The notes under the pieces: model-generated
What the model was told of the DNA's origin: nothing
What the model saw: only the letters and a program-made list of their open reading frames with translations
The model's database searches: none
Shown: in pieces, positions 32,982 to 43,242 of the stretch
How the letters are laid out: each line of letters begins with the position of its first letter
How positions within the stretch are numbered: position 1 is the stretch's first letter
Translations under genes and position numbers: made by a program
Assembly (NCBI RefSeq): GCF_000321225.1
Contig: NW_004450941.1
Location: forward strand, 493,840 to 557,839
Direction of reading: 5' to 3'
DNA: 64,000 nt
Source of the DNA: Odobenus rosmarus divergens
Taxonomy: Eukaryota > Chordata > Mammalia > Carnivora > Odobenidae

Positions 32982-33908
32982 AAGTTTTTATTTTAATTCG
33001 AGTATAGTTATATACCATGTTAAATTACTTTTAGGTGGACAATATAGTGATTCAACACTTCCATACATCACCCAGTGCTCATCATGGGTGCGCTCCTTAA
33101 TCCCCATCCCCTATTTCCCCCATCACCCACCCACCGCCCCTCTGGTAACCATCAGTTTGTTGTCTGTAGTTAAGAGTCTGTTTCTTGGGGGGACACCTGG
33201 GTGGCTCAGTCACTTAAGCATCTGCCTTCGGGTCAGGTCATGATCTCAGTGTCCTGGGATGGAGCCCCCCATTGGGCTCCCTGCTCAGCACGGAGTCTGC
33301 TTCTCCCTCTGTGCTCTCTCTTTCTCAAATAAGTAAATAAAATCTTTTTAAAGAAAGAGTCTGTTTCTTGGTTTGTCTCTTGCTCACTCTCTTGTTCATT
33401 CATTTTTTTCCTTTGCTTGTTTGTTTTGTATCTTAAATTCCACACGAGTGAAATTGTATGGTATTTGTCTTTCTCTGACTGACTTATTTCACTTAGCATT
33501 ATACTCTCTAGCTCCATCCATGTCGTTGCAAATGGCAAGATTCAGTCTGTTTTATGGCTGAATAATATTCTATTGTATATATATACCACCTCTTTATCCA
33601 TTCACATATGGATGGACACTTGGTCTGCTTCCATAGTTCGGCTGTTGTAAATAATGCTGCTATAAACATCAGGGTGCCTGTATCCCTTTGAATTACTGTT
33701 TTTATATTTTTTGGGTAAATACCTAGTGCAATTACTGGATTGTAGGGCTAGTTCTATTTTTAACTTTTTGAGGAACCTCCATACTGTTTCCCACAGTGGC
33801 GTCACCAGTTTGCATTCCCACCAACAGTGCGAGAGGGTTCCTTTTTTTCCGCATCTTCACCAACACCTCTTTCTTCTGTTGTTGATTTTAGTCATTCTGA
33901 CAAGTGAG
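32982..33908 (-). repeat. Carnivore LINE-1 3' part, antisense, 18-bp TSD
   Basis: The T-rich start is followed by 'caatatagtgattcaacact', 'cacccagtgctcatcatggg', 'gctccatccatgtcgttgca', 'gggtaaatacctagtgcaat' and 'ttgaggaacctccatactgt', the complement of the L1 3' UTR and ORF2 end. TSD agtgttttcttattttat is identical at 32964-32981 and 33909-33926, so this is one 5'-truncated insertion, later hit by a SINE. Confidence 0.95.
33189..33355 (+). repeat. Can-SINE, sense, inside L1
   Basis: 'gacacctgggtggctcagt' to 'aaataaaatctttttaa'. TSD agagtctgtttcttgg is identical at 33173-33188 and 33356-33371. The CT-rich region is shortened. Confidence 0.96.
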
Positions 33909-33945
33909 AGTGTTTTCTTATTTTATTTATTCATTTTGTTTTGTT

Positions 33946-33961
33946 TTTGTTGTTGTTGTTG
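33946..33961. repeat. (GTT)n short microsatellite
   Basis: Five GTT units just outside the L1 TSD. Confidence 0.7.
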
Positions 33962-35056
33962 TCATTTTCTTATGTTAAATGAGATGTCTTAAATCAGTAT
34001 TATTGTGACTGCAATCGCTTTATTAAAATAAAAATTTTTAACAGGTTTCAAAAGATTGTTACAGTTTGAGCAGACTTGGAATAAACTCAGAACGAATTGG
34101 GAAACATGGGTTCTATTTGTGGTCCAGACTAGCTTTATATTCTTAGACTGTCACCTCTCTTTGAGTGCGTTTCCCAATCTCGAAAAATAGGTGTTGGGGA
34201 CCATGAAATGCTAGATCAGCTCTCCTCCCAATCCATGTTCCCCCTGGGTTTTAGAAATTATTTGAGGCCCAGAAATCTGAGATCATCAGGTCCAATATTT
34301 TCAGTGTCATAAACTGAAGTTTTCATACCTCCTAAAAACAGACTGATTACTGTACTGTTACTCAAGGGTCAGAATGAGTTGTGAACAAAGAGTTTGACTC
34401 AGTGGCACTTCATCCAGATGACTTGTAAACCTAAAAGAACTTAATTGTAGCAAATTAATCAAGAAGCATATTCATTGTTTATTTATGCCTTTTTGAAACT
34501 GAGTTCCTCTAGTGTACTTGAAAGATATGATCATTGCTCACTTGTGAAAGTGACATGTTTGTTCTTGGGTAGAATGTGCATTTTGGATATAGGCCAAGTT
34601 TAATTATTCTTCCTAGAAAACACCCTTTTTACCACAAATGACAAATTCTCCCCTAAAACAAATCGCTGTATTCACACACCTACTCATTGCAAATTGTTTC
34701 AGTATTGCCCCCAGTCCATCATTTACTTTTTGTTTAAAAATGTAGTATTTTTTAGTCAGGGAAAAAAATAGTTGAAAGCATAGACAGGAAATACATTTCT
34801 CTTCTCACTGTGATTAGGCTGGACTATCTTCTGGGTATTTCTTATCTAGTTTAGGGCACAATGTTAAAAACTTTACAAAGCAAAATACTAGTTATTGTGA
34901 AATCATAACACAAAAGCCTAGGATAAAGGGAAAAGCGGGTTGTGACAATCCCAGGAATCCATAGAGGAGTTCACAATATGGATGGACACAACATATCTTT
35001 GAAGTAGAACTGACCCAGCCCCTTATATGAGGTCATAGAGGTTATTTATCACAATT
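33962..35056. other. Unassigned stretch
   Basis: AT-rich unique-looking DNA. No feature recognised. Confidence 0.4.
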
Positions 35057-35070
35057 CTACCTTGTATATG

Positions 35071-35662
35071 GCAAGATTTCGTTCTTTTTTTCTGGCTAAT
35101 ATTCTATTGTATATATACACACCACATCTTTATCCATTCATCAGTTGATGGACACTTGAGTTCCTTCCGTATCTTGGCTATTGTAAACAATGCTGCAATA
35201 AATGTAGGGGTGGGGGCACTTGGGTGGCTCACTCAGTTAAGTGTCTGCCTTTGGCTTGGGTCATGATCCTGGAGTCCTGGGATCCAGTCAGGCGTCCCTC
35301 GTGCTCGCTGAACAGCGAACATGCGCTCTCTCTCTCTCTCTCTCTCCCCCTCAAATAAATAAATAAAATCTTTAAAAAAATAAATAGGGGTGCATATATC
35401 TTTTCATAATCATGTTTTCATTTTTTATTTGGGTAAATAGCCAGTTGAATTACTGGTTCAAAAGACTCTTAAGTATGAAGAACAATCTGATGGTTACCCG
35501 AGGGGAGGTAGGCGGGCATATGGGTGAAACAGATTAGGGGATTAAAGAGCACACTTATCATGAGGAGCACTGAGTAATGTATAGAATTGTTGAATCACTA
35601 TATTGTACACCTGAAACTAATATAACACTGTATATTAATTATACTTAAATAAAGAAAAAATG
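35071..35662. repeat. LINE-1 insertion with 5' inversion (twin priming)
   Basis: 35071-35458 is antisense L1 ORF2 end ('ctttatccattcatcagttg', 'ggctattgtaaacaatgctg'). From about 35459 the strand switches and 35459-35662 is sense L1 3' UTR ('gagcactgagtaatgtatag', 'attgtacacctgaaactaat', 'atacttaaataaag'). The whole is flanked by ctaccttgtatatg (35057-35070) and ctaccttgtaaatg (35663-35676). One insertion with its 5' half inverted explains this. Confidence 0.9.
35213..35379 (+). repeat. Can-SINE, sense, inside inverted L1
   Basis: 'ggggcacttgggtggctcac' to 'aaataaaatctttaaaaaa', with the middle altered ('gtcaggcgtccctcgtgctc'). TSD aataaatgtaggggtg (35197-35212) versus aaataaataggggtg. Confidence 0.93.
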
Positions 35663-35676
35663 CTACCTTGTAAATG

Positions 35677-36234
35677 AACTCCTGCCTAGATTTAATCCTT
35701 GGAGTTTGTATATAGAGGTTTGAAATCATTTTCCACTTTCTAGCATTATAATTTCTGTTTATTATTGCATGGAAATATCAACCAAGACTAGCCAAACTAA
35801 TTTCTAAAATGTAACTAAACATAACTGTAATTAAATTGATTAAAATACACATTTCTATGCTCTTTTATATAGAACGTGAAAATGATGTACTTCGTATAAC
35901 TTTTCCTACATTTATTATTCATGTATTCATTCATCCACTCATTTCACAAATGTGTATCGAGTACCTACCATGCTAATAGCAGAACGAATACAATAATCAC
36001 CCCTTCCCCCCAAAAATCCCAACAACAAGCAATGTGCTGCCCTTATGCCAGTTATATCTTAATTTATAATGCATACGTCTGTGTTTGGCACTGTATGTGT
36101 CTGTGCGTGTGTGTGGTTACGCACCTGCATATATATGAAGTGTAGAGATTTAGGAAGTAGGAAAATCGAGGGGTCGTGAGGTCGTAGTTTTAGTCTTGGC
36201 ACTTACAGCACATTGTATTTCCTAAAGAAGGACC
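35677..36234. other. Mostly unassigned, short L2 trace and GT-rich run
   Basis: 35920-35985 resembles the complement of an L2 3' end ('attcattcatccactcattt', 'cgagtacctaccatgctaat'). 36079-36120 is an imperfect TG-rich run. Otherwise nothing recognised. Confidence 0.45.
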
Positions 36235-36790
36235 CCCCAAATTTTTCTTTTACAGTTTGACCTTGACACATTCCAATCAAGAGATGCAATCTAATTTCCC
36301 TCCCTTTCAAACTGGGTAGGTGATTAAGACTTGCTTGTAATTGCTAGAAATGCAGCAGAAAGGATGCTCTGTGACTGCCAAGTCTAGTTTCGAAAGGGTC
36401 AAACATCTTCTGCCTGGTTGTCTTCAGATACCTTCTCAGGGGGAAGCCAACCACAGTATCAGAAGTGTGGATTTCCTGCGACCCCCATGTTGGAGGGGCT
36501 ACATGTAGACACTTTGGTTAGAAGTCCCTAGCTGATCCCAGACTGTTTCCAATCATCTCTCCTAAGTTGTCAGGCATGTGAGTCAAGCAGTGTGGGGCCC
36601 TACAGACCATCCCTTTAACCAGCCAGGTACCACAAATTGATCTCAGTCAATGCCATGGGGAGCAGAAGAATCCTCTGAGACCTGCGCAAATTCCTGAAGT
36701 ACAGAATATGTCAAGCATAAGAAAATAGTTGGGGCCCTAAGGGTCTGGGTTTTAAGGTAGTTGGCTTCACAGCAATAGTAACTGGGATAC
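36235..36790 (+). repeat. MLT1-like MaLR LTR, sense
   Basis: 'gtgactgccaagtctagttt', 'ccccatgttggaggggctac', 'ccaggtaccacaaattgatc', 'tcctgaagtacagaatatgt' and the 3' terminal 'cacagcaatagtaactggga' are MLT1 LTR blocks in the correct order. Close to full length. Confidence 0.82.
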
Positions 36791-36885
36791 ATGGACAAGT
36801 TATTAGCTATGTAACTGTTACAAAGTTCCTGTCCCTGAACCTTATTTTTCTCATTTGTAAAATGAAAGTATCAATCTCTGTCCTT
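36791..36885 (+). repeat. MIR SINE fragment, sense
   Basis: 'tagctatgtaactgttacaa', 'ttatttttctcatttgtaaa' and 'atgaaagt' are the MIR core and 3' end. Confidence 0.6.
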
Positions 36886-37394
36886 CCCATCCAACATAAA
36901 ATAAGAAGAGATTGTAGAGGATAATGGCTGTGCACGTTCCCCGGGGAATCCGGTGATGTGATGTAATGGTAAAGCATTGTCTGTGTCTCCATCTATCTAA
37001 CTAATTTAAGTCGGTCTGGTATTTCTAACACCCAAAACACTCAAACACTCTACATTCAATGATGACAGCCAGATGATTTTAAGGCAGGTACCCTGTTTGA
37101 TCTACAACCTCAGTCCCATTTGGAGGCTACATTTTGCACACTCTCCTACTTCAGAATAAGCATAATCATTTTGTCCATAGCTCAGGTGCTTCTGGTTTTG
37201 TGGAATCACAGGGACTCAGTGCTGAAATCTTGATTTGAATGCTAAAAAAGTACAATTAGAGGTGTCATTTTAGCACCTATTTTCGTCCAGCCCACGTTTC
37301 TCTTTCATTCTCTTTCATTCTCTAAACAAATTAAGTACCAAGTGCATCTCATTTCTTCGCCCTTCCCTCGTTTTCAGTCAAGAGTCAAGTTGCA
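36886..37394. other. Unassigned stretch
   Basis: Nothing recognised. A small tandem 'tctctttcat' pair lies near 37303-37322. Confidence 0.4.
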
Positions 37395-37620
37395 AACAAG
37401 GTCAGAATGTAGTGCTGCCATGTTTAATTCTCAGAGCTAATTGGTGGCTCTAATCCAGCCTCTGCTGCACTGCCTCTAGGTTTCACTCTGCCAGAGTTTC
37501 GGAAACTTCATTTTGGATATTTTCCTAAACCTTCTTTCCACAGAAACTCTAATGGACACATTAGACATGTTTTCAAAACAATTTTCCAAACTGAATCCCA
37601 TGCAGGTTACTAGGCTCTTT
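37395..37620. promoter_or_regulatory. Candidate conserved noncoding element
   Basis: A repeat-free block contains 'cagagctaattggtggctct' (TAAT/CCAAT-type cores), 'tccagcctctgctgcactgc' and 'tttcactctgccagagtttc'. Motif-dense and without repeat decay. Suggested on appearance only. Confidence 0.22.
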
Positions 37621-37757
37621 TACAATCTGACCCATTGATCACACTCTGATAAGGAAGCAAATTCTAGGCTATGAGACTGTATTTGCATTCACCTCCGGGG
37701 TCAAACTTTGTTTCAAAAGCAAGTTCACATAGATTTAATCCTCATTAAGAAAACTTT

Positions 37758-37890
37758 GGGAAGGCTGGGTGGCCCAATTGGTTGAGTGTCCGGCTCTTGA
37801 TTGTGGCTCTGGTCTTGATCTCGGAATTGTGAGTCTGGGTCCTGCATCGGGCTCCACGCTGGTCTTAGAGCCTAGTTTAAAAAAAAAAAA
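37758..37890 (+). repeat. Can-SINE, old short type, sense
   Basis: 'ggctgggtggcccaattggt', 'ccggctcttgattgtggctc' and 'gcatcgggctccacgctgg', followed by an A-rich tail. The 'ctcttgattgtggctc' form marks an older subfamily. Confidence 0.85.
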
Positions 37891-37899
37891 AATAAAACA

Positions 37900-38333
37900 A
37901 AAAAGCATGATGTTTGAAAATCTGGATTTATGAAAGGAGAAAATTGAGGAAATGGGGTGAAATTATTCTCTTTTCAAAAGTTTTATCTATAGCATTTCTT
38001 TAAATACTGATCCACAGAGGCACATTTAAATGCAACATTACTTACAAAATATGTATGCATTCATAGGGGTTTTCAGAATTACATATGCAGAGTAGGTTAT
38101 ATTTGTATAAATTATAACCATATACTGTAGTGTTTCAGGACAGAAAACTAAAGAAATGGGTATTATCTTATTCACTATTTTGTACAAGAAATAGGCAAGG
38201 ATGTTCTTTATGTAAATATTTTTTAAAAATCTTGTTATCTGGATTTTAAAAAGACAGGGAAATAGGCTCAGATTACTTAAGTAAATTATCCAGTGTCACT
38301 CAATTGGTAAAGGGTGGACACTTGATTTAAATT
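37900..38333. other. Unassigned stretch
   Basis: AT-rich, possibly a decayed MIR at 38260-38340 ('ggctcagattacttaagtaa'). Nothing firm. Confidence 0.35.
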
Positions 38334-38345
38334 ATAATTCAACTT

Positions 38346-38452
38346 TAGGGGCACCTAGCTGTCTCAATTAGACCAGCATGTGATTCTTGATCTTGGGATT
38401 GTGAATTTGAGCCCTACACTGGGTGTAAAGATTACTTAAAAATAAAATCCTT
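38346..38452 (+). repeat. Can-SINE, old short type, sense (left of tandem pair)
   Basis: 'aggggcacctagctgtctca', 'tgtgattcttgatcttggga' and 'gagccctacactgggtgtaa', then 'gattacttaaaaataaaatc'. The left TSD ataattcaactt is at 38334-38345. Confidence 0.9.
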
Positions 38453-38680
38453 AAGGGGCCTCGGTGGCTCAGTCTGTTGACTGACTCTTTATTTTGGCTC
38501 AGGTCATGATCTTAGAGTTGAGATGGAGCCCCGTGGCTCGCTCCATGCTCAGCCAGTAATCTGCTTGAGATTCTCTCTCTCCCTCTCCTTCTGCCCCTCC
38601 TCCCACTTGTGCTCTCTCTGTCTCTCAAATCTTTAAAAAAAAAATTTCAAAAATCTTTTAAATAAATAAATAAATAAGTG
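38453..38680 (+). repeat. Can-SINE, sense (right of tandem pair)
   Basis: Starts 'taaggggcctcggtggctca' directly in the A-tail of the preceding SINE and ends in two A/AAAT tails. The right TSD ataattcaactt is at 38681-38692, shared with the left element. Confidence 0.92.
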
Positions 38681-38814
38681 ATAATTCAACTTCAAACTGC
38701 CTGTACAGCCTTTCTCTTCTATTATTTCCCATTATCCACTTCCCATTAATTCCCATTATCCCATTATGTTCTAACCACATTGCAAGGTTTGGGGTATACA
38801 CATTCCTCTTTCGC

Positions 38815-39060
38815 TACCTTTACTCACAAAGTACTCTCCCTCTGGAATGCTGTCACTCCCATTTTTACACTTCCTATGAGGTCCCCACCCAGATAGTAAG
38901 TCTTCCTTGAAGATTTCTTCAGCATCCTTCATCATAAAACTGCCTCACTTTCCTGTCTTGTCATGGCATTTTGTGGAAACTTTTTTATAATGCTTGATCA
39001 TATCCTGCCTTATATATGTTACTTATATCTGCGTCTTAGCTTTCCAACCAATCATCAGCT
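38815..39060 (+). repeat. LINE-2 fragment, sense
   Basis: 'ctctggaatgctgtcactcc', 'ttccttgaagatttcttcag' and 'tgtggaaacttttttataat' follow the L2 3' half. Confidence 0.55.
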
Positions 39061-39088
39061 ACATCATACTTTCACATTCATTTTCTCT

Positions 39089-39449
39089 CTCTCTCTCTTT
39101 TTTTTTTTTTTCCAGTAGGCTCCACACCCAGCATGGAGCCCAAGGTGGGGCTTGAACTCACCCCTGAGATCAAGACCTGAGCTGAGATCATGACCTGAGC
39201 TAAGATCAAGAGTCCGATGCTTGGGGTGTCTGGGTCAGTTAGTCCGTTAAGAGTTCCGCTCAGGTCATGATCTCAGGGTCATGAGATCAAGCCCTGTGTG
39301 GAGCTCCACACTGAGCATCGAGTCTGCTGAGGATCCTGTCTCCCTCTCCCTCTGCCCCTCTGCCTGCTCATACTTGCGCTCTAAATAAATAAATAAAACA
39401 TTTTTTTTAAAAAGTTGGACACTTAACTGACTGAACAACAGGCATCCCT
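39089..39449 (-). repeat. Can-SINE, antisense, split by an opposite SINE
   Basis: The left part 39089-39222 is the tail and body complement ('ggagcccaaggtggggcttg'). The right part 39413-39449 ('gacacttaactgactgaaca') is its head complement. TSD attttctct at 39080-39088 and 39450-39458. Confidence 0.9.
39214..39412 (+). repeat. Can-SINE, sense, nested in opposite orientation
   Basis: 'ggggtgtctgggtcagttag' to 'aaataaataaaacatttttt'. The flanks gtccgatgctt and gttggacactt are its diverged TSD. Its head has a small deletion ('gggtggctcag' to 'gggtcag'). Confidence 0.9.
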
Positions 39450-39535
39450 ATTTTCTCTTCAAGGGAAGATTCCTAGTGACTGGCCATTGTGAACTCATTT
39501 CTAATGCCCAAGATGAGAGTGTAATTTTTTTCCTT

Positions 39536-39694
39536 TTTAGAGGAGGGGGAGGGGCAGAGGGAGAGAGAGATCCCCAAGCAGGCTCCACACCAAGCGCAGA
39601 GCCCGACAGGGAGCTCAATCCCATAACCCCGAGATCTCTACACACGCCAAAATCAAGGGTTGGGTGCCCAACCAACTGAGCCACCCAGGTGCCC
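39536..39694 (-). repeat. Can-SINE, antisense
   Basis: 'agaggagggggaggggcaga' to 'gccacccaggtgccc'. The tail complement is eroded. TSD gagtgtaatttt (39517-39528) and gagcataatttt (39696-39707). Confidence 0.9.
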
Positions 39695-39707
39695 TGAGCA
39701 TAATTTT

Positions 39708-40816
39708 AAAACTAAGATATTATCGTGCATTTTAAAATTTTAATTTATCATTGTGTATATTCTTTTCTAGAGAGTTGTAAGTATTCAAAAATTATAAAAA
39801 AATTCTCTATATCTATTTGTACACGTCTGTTCTTCTACCCTCTTTTCCAGAATTTCAATCAGATGTGGCCTTCTGGAACATTAATTTATAATATTAATTT
39901 AAAGTTAGCCATTTGGGGGTACCTACAAAGTTTGCAATAGGCCATGATTGACACTTTTTAATTATGGCTTGTGAGGGAGAGAGAATCTCAAGCATTAGGA
40001 CACCTATGCTATCATTCTCATAAACTAGTTAAATGAGTCCAAAAATAAAAGCTAGCTGATATTTCTCCTGTGTTTCTCTTGATGAAAGGAGTGAGGGAGC
40101 AAACAATGGATCACAGGAAAGTGACAGTCCTTAGAAAGAAAGCAAAAGCAACAAATTGTGCCTAAATTGAAGAGGAAGAATGAATTTCATGGTAGTTCAC
40201 ATTTTGGCATCAACAAACCAGCCAACCATATGGTCTCTATAGAAATGAGAAAAATATAATTTCTCTATTTAATTTGATGAGAAACTGCTCATGGAGTGCT
40301 AGATAAAACATTATGGGTCTAGAAGAGTTATTTACTTTTTAACGATCTATTGCATTGCATCTGATGGGAAGAAACATATAGTGGTATGTGTCAACAGAGA
40401 GTTTCATGAAAGTCTTCAGACAGCTATTATTCCTTAAAAGTTGTCAAATATAATCATTATTATGCCCCATCTGTTTGCTTATCATCAAACTACCTTTAAG
40501 CAGTATAAAATGACAAGGTCTGGATTTCATGAGACCGTGATAGTTCAGTGCAGAAGAACTCAGTTAATTTGGACCTTTTGAGGTTTATTCTTTCACTTAC
40601 TTGTGAGTTATTGATCTAAAAGCTTTACTTGCCTCCTCTCAATCTCTGTACATTAGGAGTTAACGGTTTCTGTATGCTGTGATTGTTTTTTCATTCACAT
40701 TTTTCTGAGATATACAAACTATATCTATCGAACCTATTTTTCAACTATGTAAAGGAAACACAATTAATTGAAGCACATTTCTAGCTTAACACTTTTATTT
40801 ATTTTTTTTAACTCAT
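39708..40816. other. Unassigned AT-rich stretch
   Basis: No repeat family or gene signal recognised. Confidence 0.4.
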
Positions 40817-40828
40817 CAGGAATTATTT

Positions 40829-41026
40829 CTTTTAATTTTTTTTAAAGATTTTATTTATTTACTTGAGAGAGAGACAGAGAGTATGAGCGAGGGGAGGGGT
40901 ACAGAGAGAGGGAGTAGCAGACTCCCAGCTGAGCAGGGAGCCTGATGTGGGGCTCCATCCCAGGATCCCGAGATCATGACCTGAGCCAAAGACAGATGCT
41001 TAACCGACTGAGCCACCCAGGCACCC
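40829..41026 (-). repeat. Can-SINE, antisense, perfect 12-bp TSD
   Basis: Complete element ending 'gccacccaggcacc'. TSD caggaattattt at 40817-40828 and 41027-41038. Confidence 0.96.
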
Positions 41027-41038
41027 CAGGAATTATTT

Positions 41039-41589
41039 TTAAGTGAATTTTCTTGAGCATGTCTATTGACTTGAGAAATATTTTCAATGAAAGACCTAAG
41101 CAAGAATCTTTTGTTCTTCATTCTTTAACTTCCAGGCAGTTGCTGCTCAGTAACCTACATCTATTTTATAGTTCAGTACCATAAGTGTCCTCCAAACTGT
41201 ATAACTTTAGGAGAGACTGTTGATTTCTAATTACATATTGAATTTTGCCACCATACAAGTTAGAGAAAATCAGAAGGAATTATGTTTGCAGAAAGCCTGT
41301 ATTGGAAGTGATATTTTTTATTTGCTATATTGAGTTATTTTATTGATTTTATAGCACTGTTTATTTTATTCCTTACAATATGAATTCTGTGATTTGGTTA
41401 AATCTGAATGGTTAGCTTTATAATCTGGAGAAAGTCTATTTAAATATCCTGAAGAAGAGGACAAGGAAATACAATGCAGAGAGCACTAGAGCTTTGTATT
41501 CCTAGGACTGATCTGTGAATGTGAGTGTGAGAGTGTTTGTGTGCGTGTGTGCTTATGACCAGGAAATAAGTAAATTCCTTAGTTCATAG
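41039..41589. other. Unassigned stretch
   Basis: A TG-rich run lies at 41519-41551. Otherwise nothing recognised. Confidence 0.4.
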
Positions 41590-41690
41590 TAGATTTAACA
41601 TCTACTACATGCAAATAATTATTCTATGTTTTCAGATACAGTGATGACTCAGAAATAGTCTTGGTCCAAAAAGCGTCCACAGTCTGTTTT
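41590..41690 (-). repeat. LINE-2 3' fragment, antisense
   Basis: 'acatctactacatgcaaata', 'agatacagtgatgactcaga' and 'tggtccaaaaagcgtccaca' fit the complement of the L2 3' end. Confidence 0.5.
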
Positions 41691-41734
41691 TTGTCCTAGC
41701 TCACGCATCTCGTCTCTGGGCTCAAGACACATAG

Positions 41735-41800
41735 TTTGGCCAACACCTAACACAATGCTTCACACATTTTAGACACTGACTAAATATCTGTTTTATGAAT
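41735..41800 (+). repeat. LINE-2 3' end, sense
   Basis: 'cacctaacacaatgcttcac', 'gacactgactaaatatctgt' and 'tttatgaatacttg' resemble the L2 terminus. Confidence 0.45.
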
Positions 41801-42124
41801 ACTTGTCCTTTTCAGGGGCCTTGAATAGTGAAGTGCCTTTGAACATTGACTTTTTTTCCCCCTTTGATCTCTTCTATTCTCATACCATATCCTGATAGCC
41901 CTTTCAATTTATTTCTCCAGCCTGACATTCTGTTCCAAATTTCAGATCTGTATTTTCTACTCTACACATCTGTGAATAGAGGCCTCAAGGGCTCTTTAAA
42001 TTCAACATACCTATTAGGGAACTCATGGTCTTCAAACCCAACCTTCCGTAGTCCCAGGAGAAACTTGTTCTTAATCTTAGTAAATGGCATCGCAGTCCAC
42101 TTGGTTGCAAATAAGACTCTGATC

Positions 42125-42400
42125 TCTTAGGAGGTGGTCTGATTCCTACCTCCTGGTATTCACACCTTCTTATTATTCGCTCTTCTTGAGTATGGGTAGG
42201 ATCTGTGACCATACAATGTGACAAAGGTGATGGATATCACTCCCATGATAATGTCATGTCATATAAGACTCCATCTTTTGCTAGCTAAGTCACTATAGAA
42301 GAAACTCCCCTTCATGTGTTGATGAAGTGAGTGGCCATGTTGGAAAGGTCCATGTGGCAAGCAACTATGAGCAGCCTCTGGAAACATGGTAGATTTTTGG
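42125..42400 (+). repeat. MLT1-like LTR, sense, diverged
   Basis: 'ttcctacctcctggtattca', 'taggatctgtgaccatacaa', 'tgtcatgtcatataagactc' and 'gagtggccatgttggaaagg' are in MLT1 order. Both ends decayed. Confidence 0.65.
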
Positions 42401-42505
42401 TACAGTAAAATCAAATTATAGCACAGAGATTATGGGAAAAGAGCCTGGAAAGGTAGTTTCGTGCAAGATCGTGAAAGACATTTTCCTGCCTGAGAAGGAT
42501 AATTT

Positions 42506-42519
42506 GTTACCATGACAAC
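42506..42519. promoter_or_regulatory. RFX-type X-box motif
   Basis: gttaccatgacaac is a near-perfect two-half-site X-box (family consensus GTTRCCATGGYAAC), set in TAAT-rich DNA ('ggataatttgttac', 'aaattagtttactaat'). A motif match only; function untested. Confidence 0.35.
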
Positions 42520-42524
42520 AAATT

Positions 42525-42640
42525 AGTTTACTAATTCAATAGTTGTCCAATGCCTATTAAGTGCAAACACTTTTCTCATCGCAGGAAATATAGTTTAGAA
42601 CAAACCAAATGAAAATTCCTGGTTTCAGAAGCTTACATTT
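42525..42640 (-). repeat. LINE-2 3' end, antisense
   Basis: 'atgcctattaagtgcaaaca', 'ctcatcgcaggaaatatagt' and 'tcctggtttcagaagcttac' fit the complement of the L2 terminus. Confidence 0.65.
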
Positions 42641-43002
42641 GTAGGCATACTGTTGCGGAATGGTTAACGTAGGGTATATGGAGGTCACATTTGGATTCCC
42701 GAAGAATAACTTTAAGAGAAAGATTAAAAGAGTGGAGAATGGAGTCAGGGAGAACTGGACTCCAATTCTGTGGAATTGTGAACTAATAAAAAAAAAAAGA
42801 AAATCCTGCATAAGAAGGAGATGAGTGAATGCAGCAGGGCAAGAAGTTGAGCTGCTTGCCACAACGGAGCACAACACAACACCTGTGGCAGGGCATTGAA
42901 TGACAGTTGACTTGAATTCAGTTCTTGGCGTCATTCCAACTTTTTTCCTACTCCCAGCCACTGGAGCTAAGCTATTGGCATCTGGGTTCATTTGTGCACA
43001 TT
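42641..43002. other. Unassigned stretch
   Basis: Part of a 144-codon minus-strand frame (42557-42991) that also runs through the L2 remnant, so it is not a gene. An A-run lies at 42788-42800. Confidence 0.4.
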
Positions 43003-43017
43003 CTGTGATTGGTCTTT

Positions 43018-43227
43018 TCTTTTCTTTCTTTTTTTTTTTTGAGATTTTATTTGTTTACTTGACAGAGAGAGACACAGCAAGAGAGGGAACACAAGGAGGG
43101 GGAGTGGGAGAGGGAGAAGCAGGCTTTCCACTGAGCAGGGAGCCTGATGTGGAGCTCGATCCCAGGATCCTGGGACCATGACCTGAGCGGAAGGCAGACG
43201 CTTAACGACTGAGCCACCCAGGCGCCC
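43018..43227 (-). repeat. Can-SINE, antisense, perfect 15-bp TSD
   Basis: Full element ending 'gccacccaggcgccc'. TSD ctgtgattggtcttt is identical at 43003-43017 and 43228-43242. Confidence 0.97.
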
Positions 43228-43242
43228 CTGTGATTGGTCTTT

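Noticed and set aside
42557..42991. 144-codon minus-strand open frame, the longest in the window
   Set aside because: It crosses an L2 remnant and an A-run and contains no recognisable domain. Consistent with chance.
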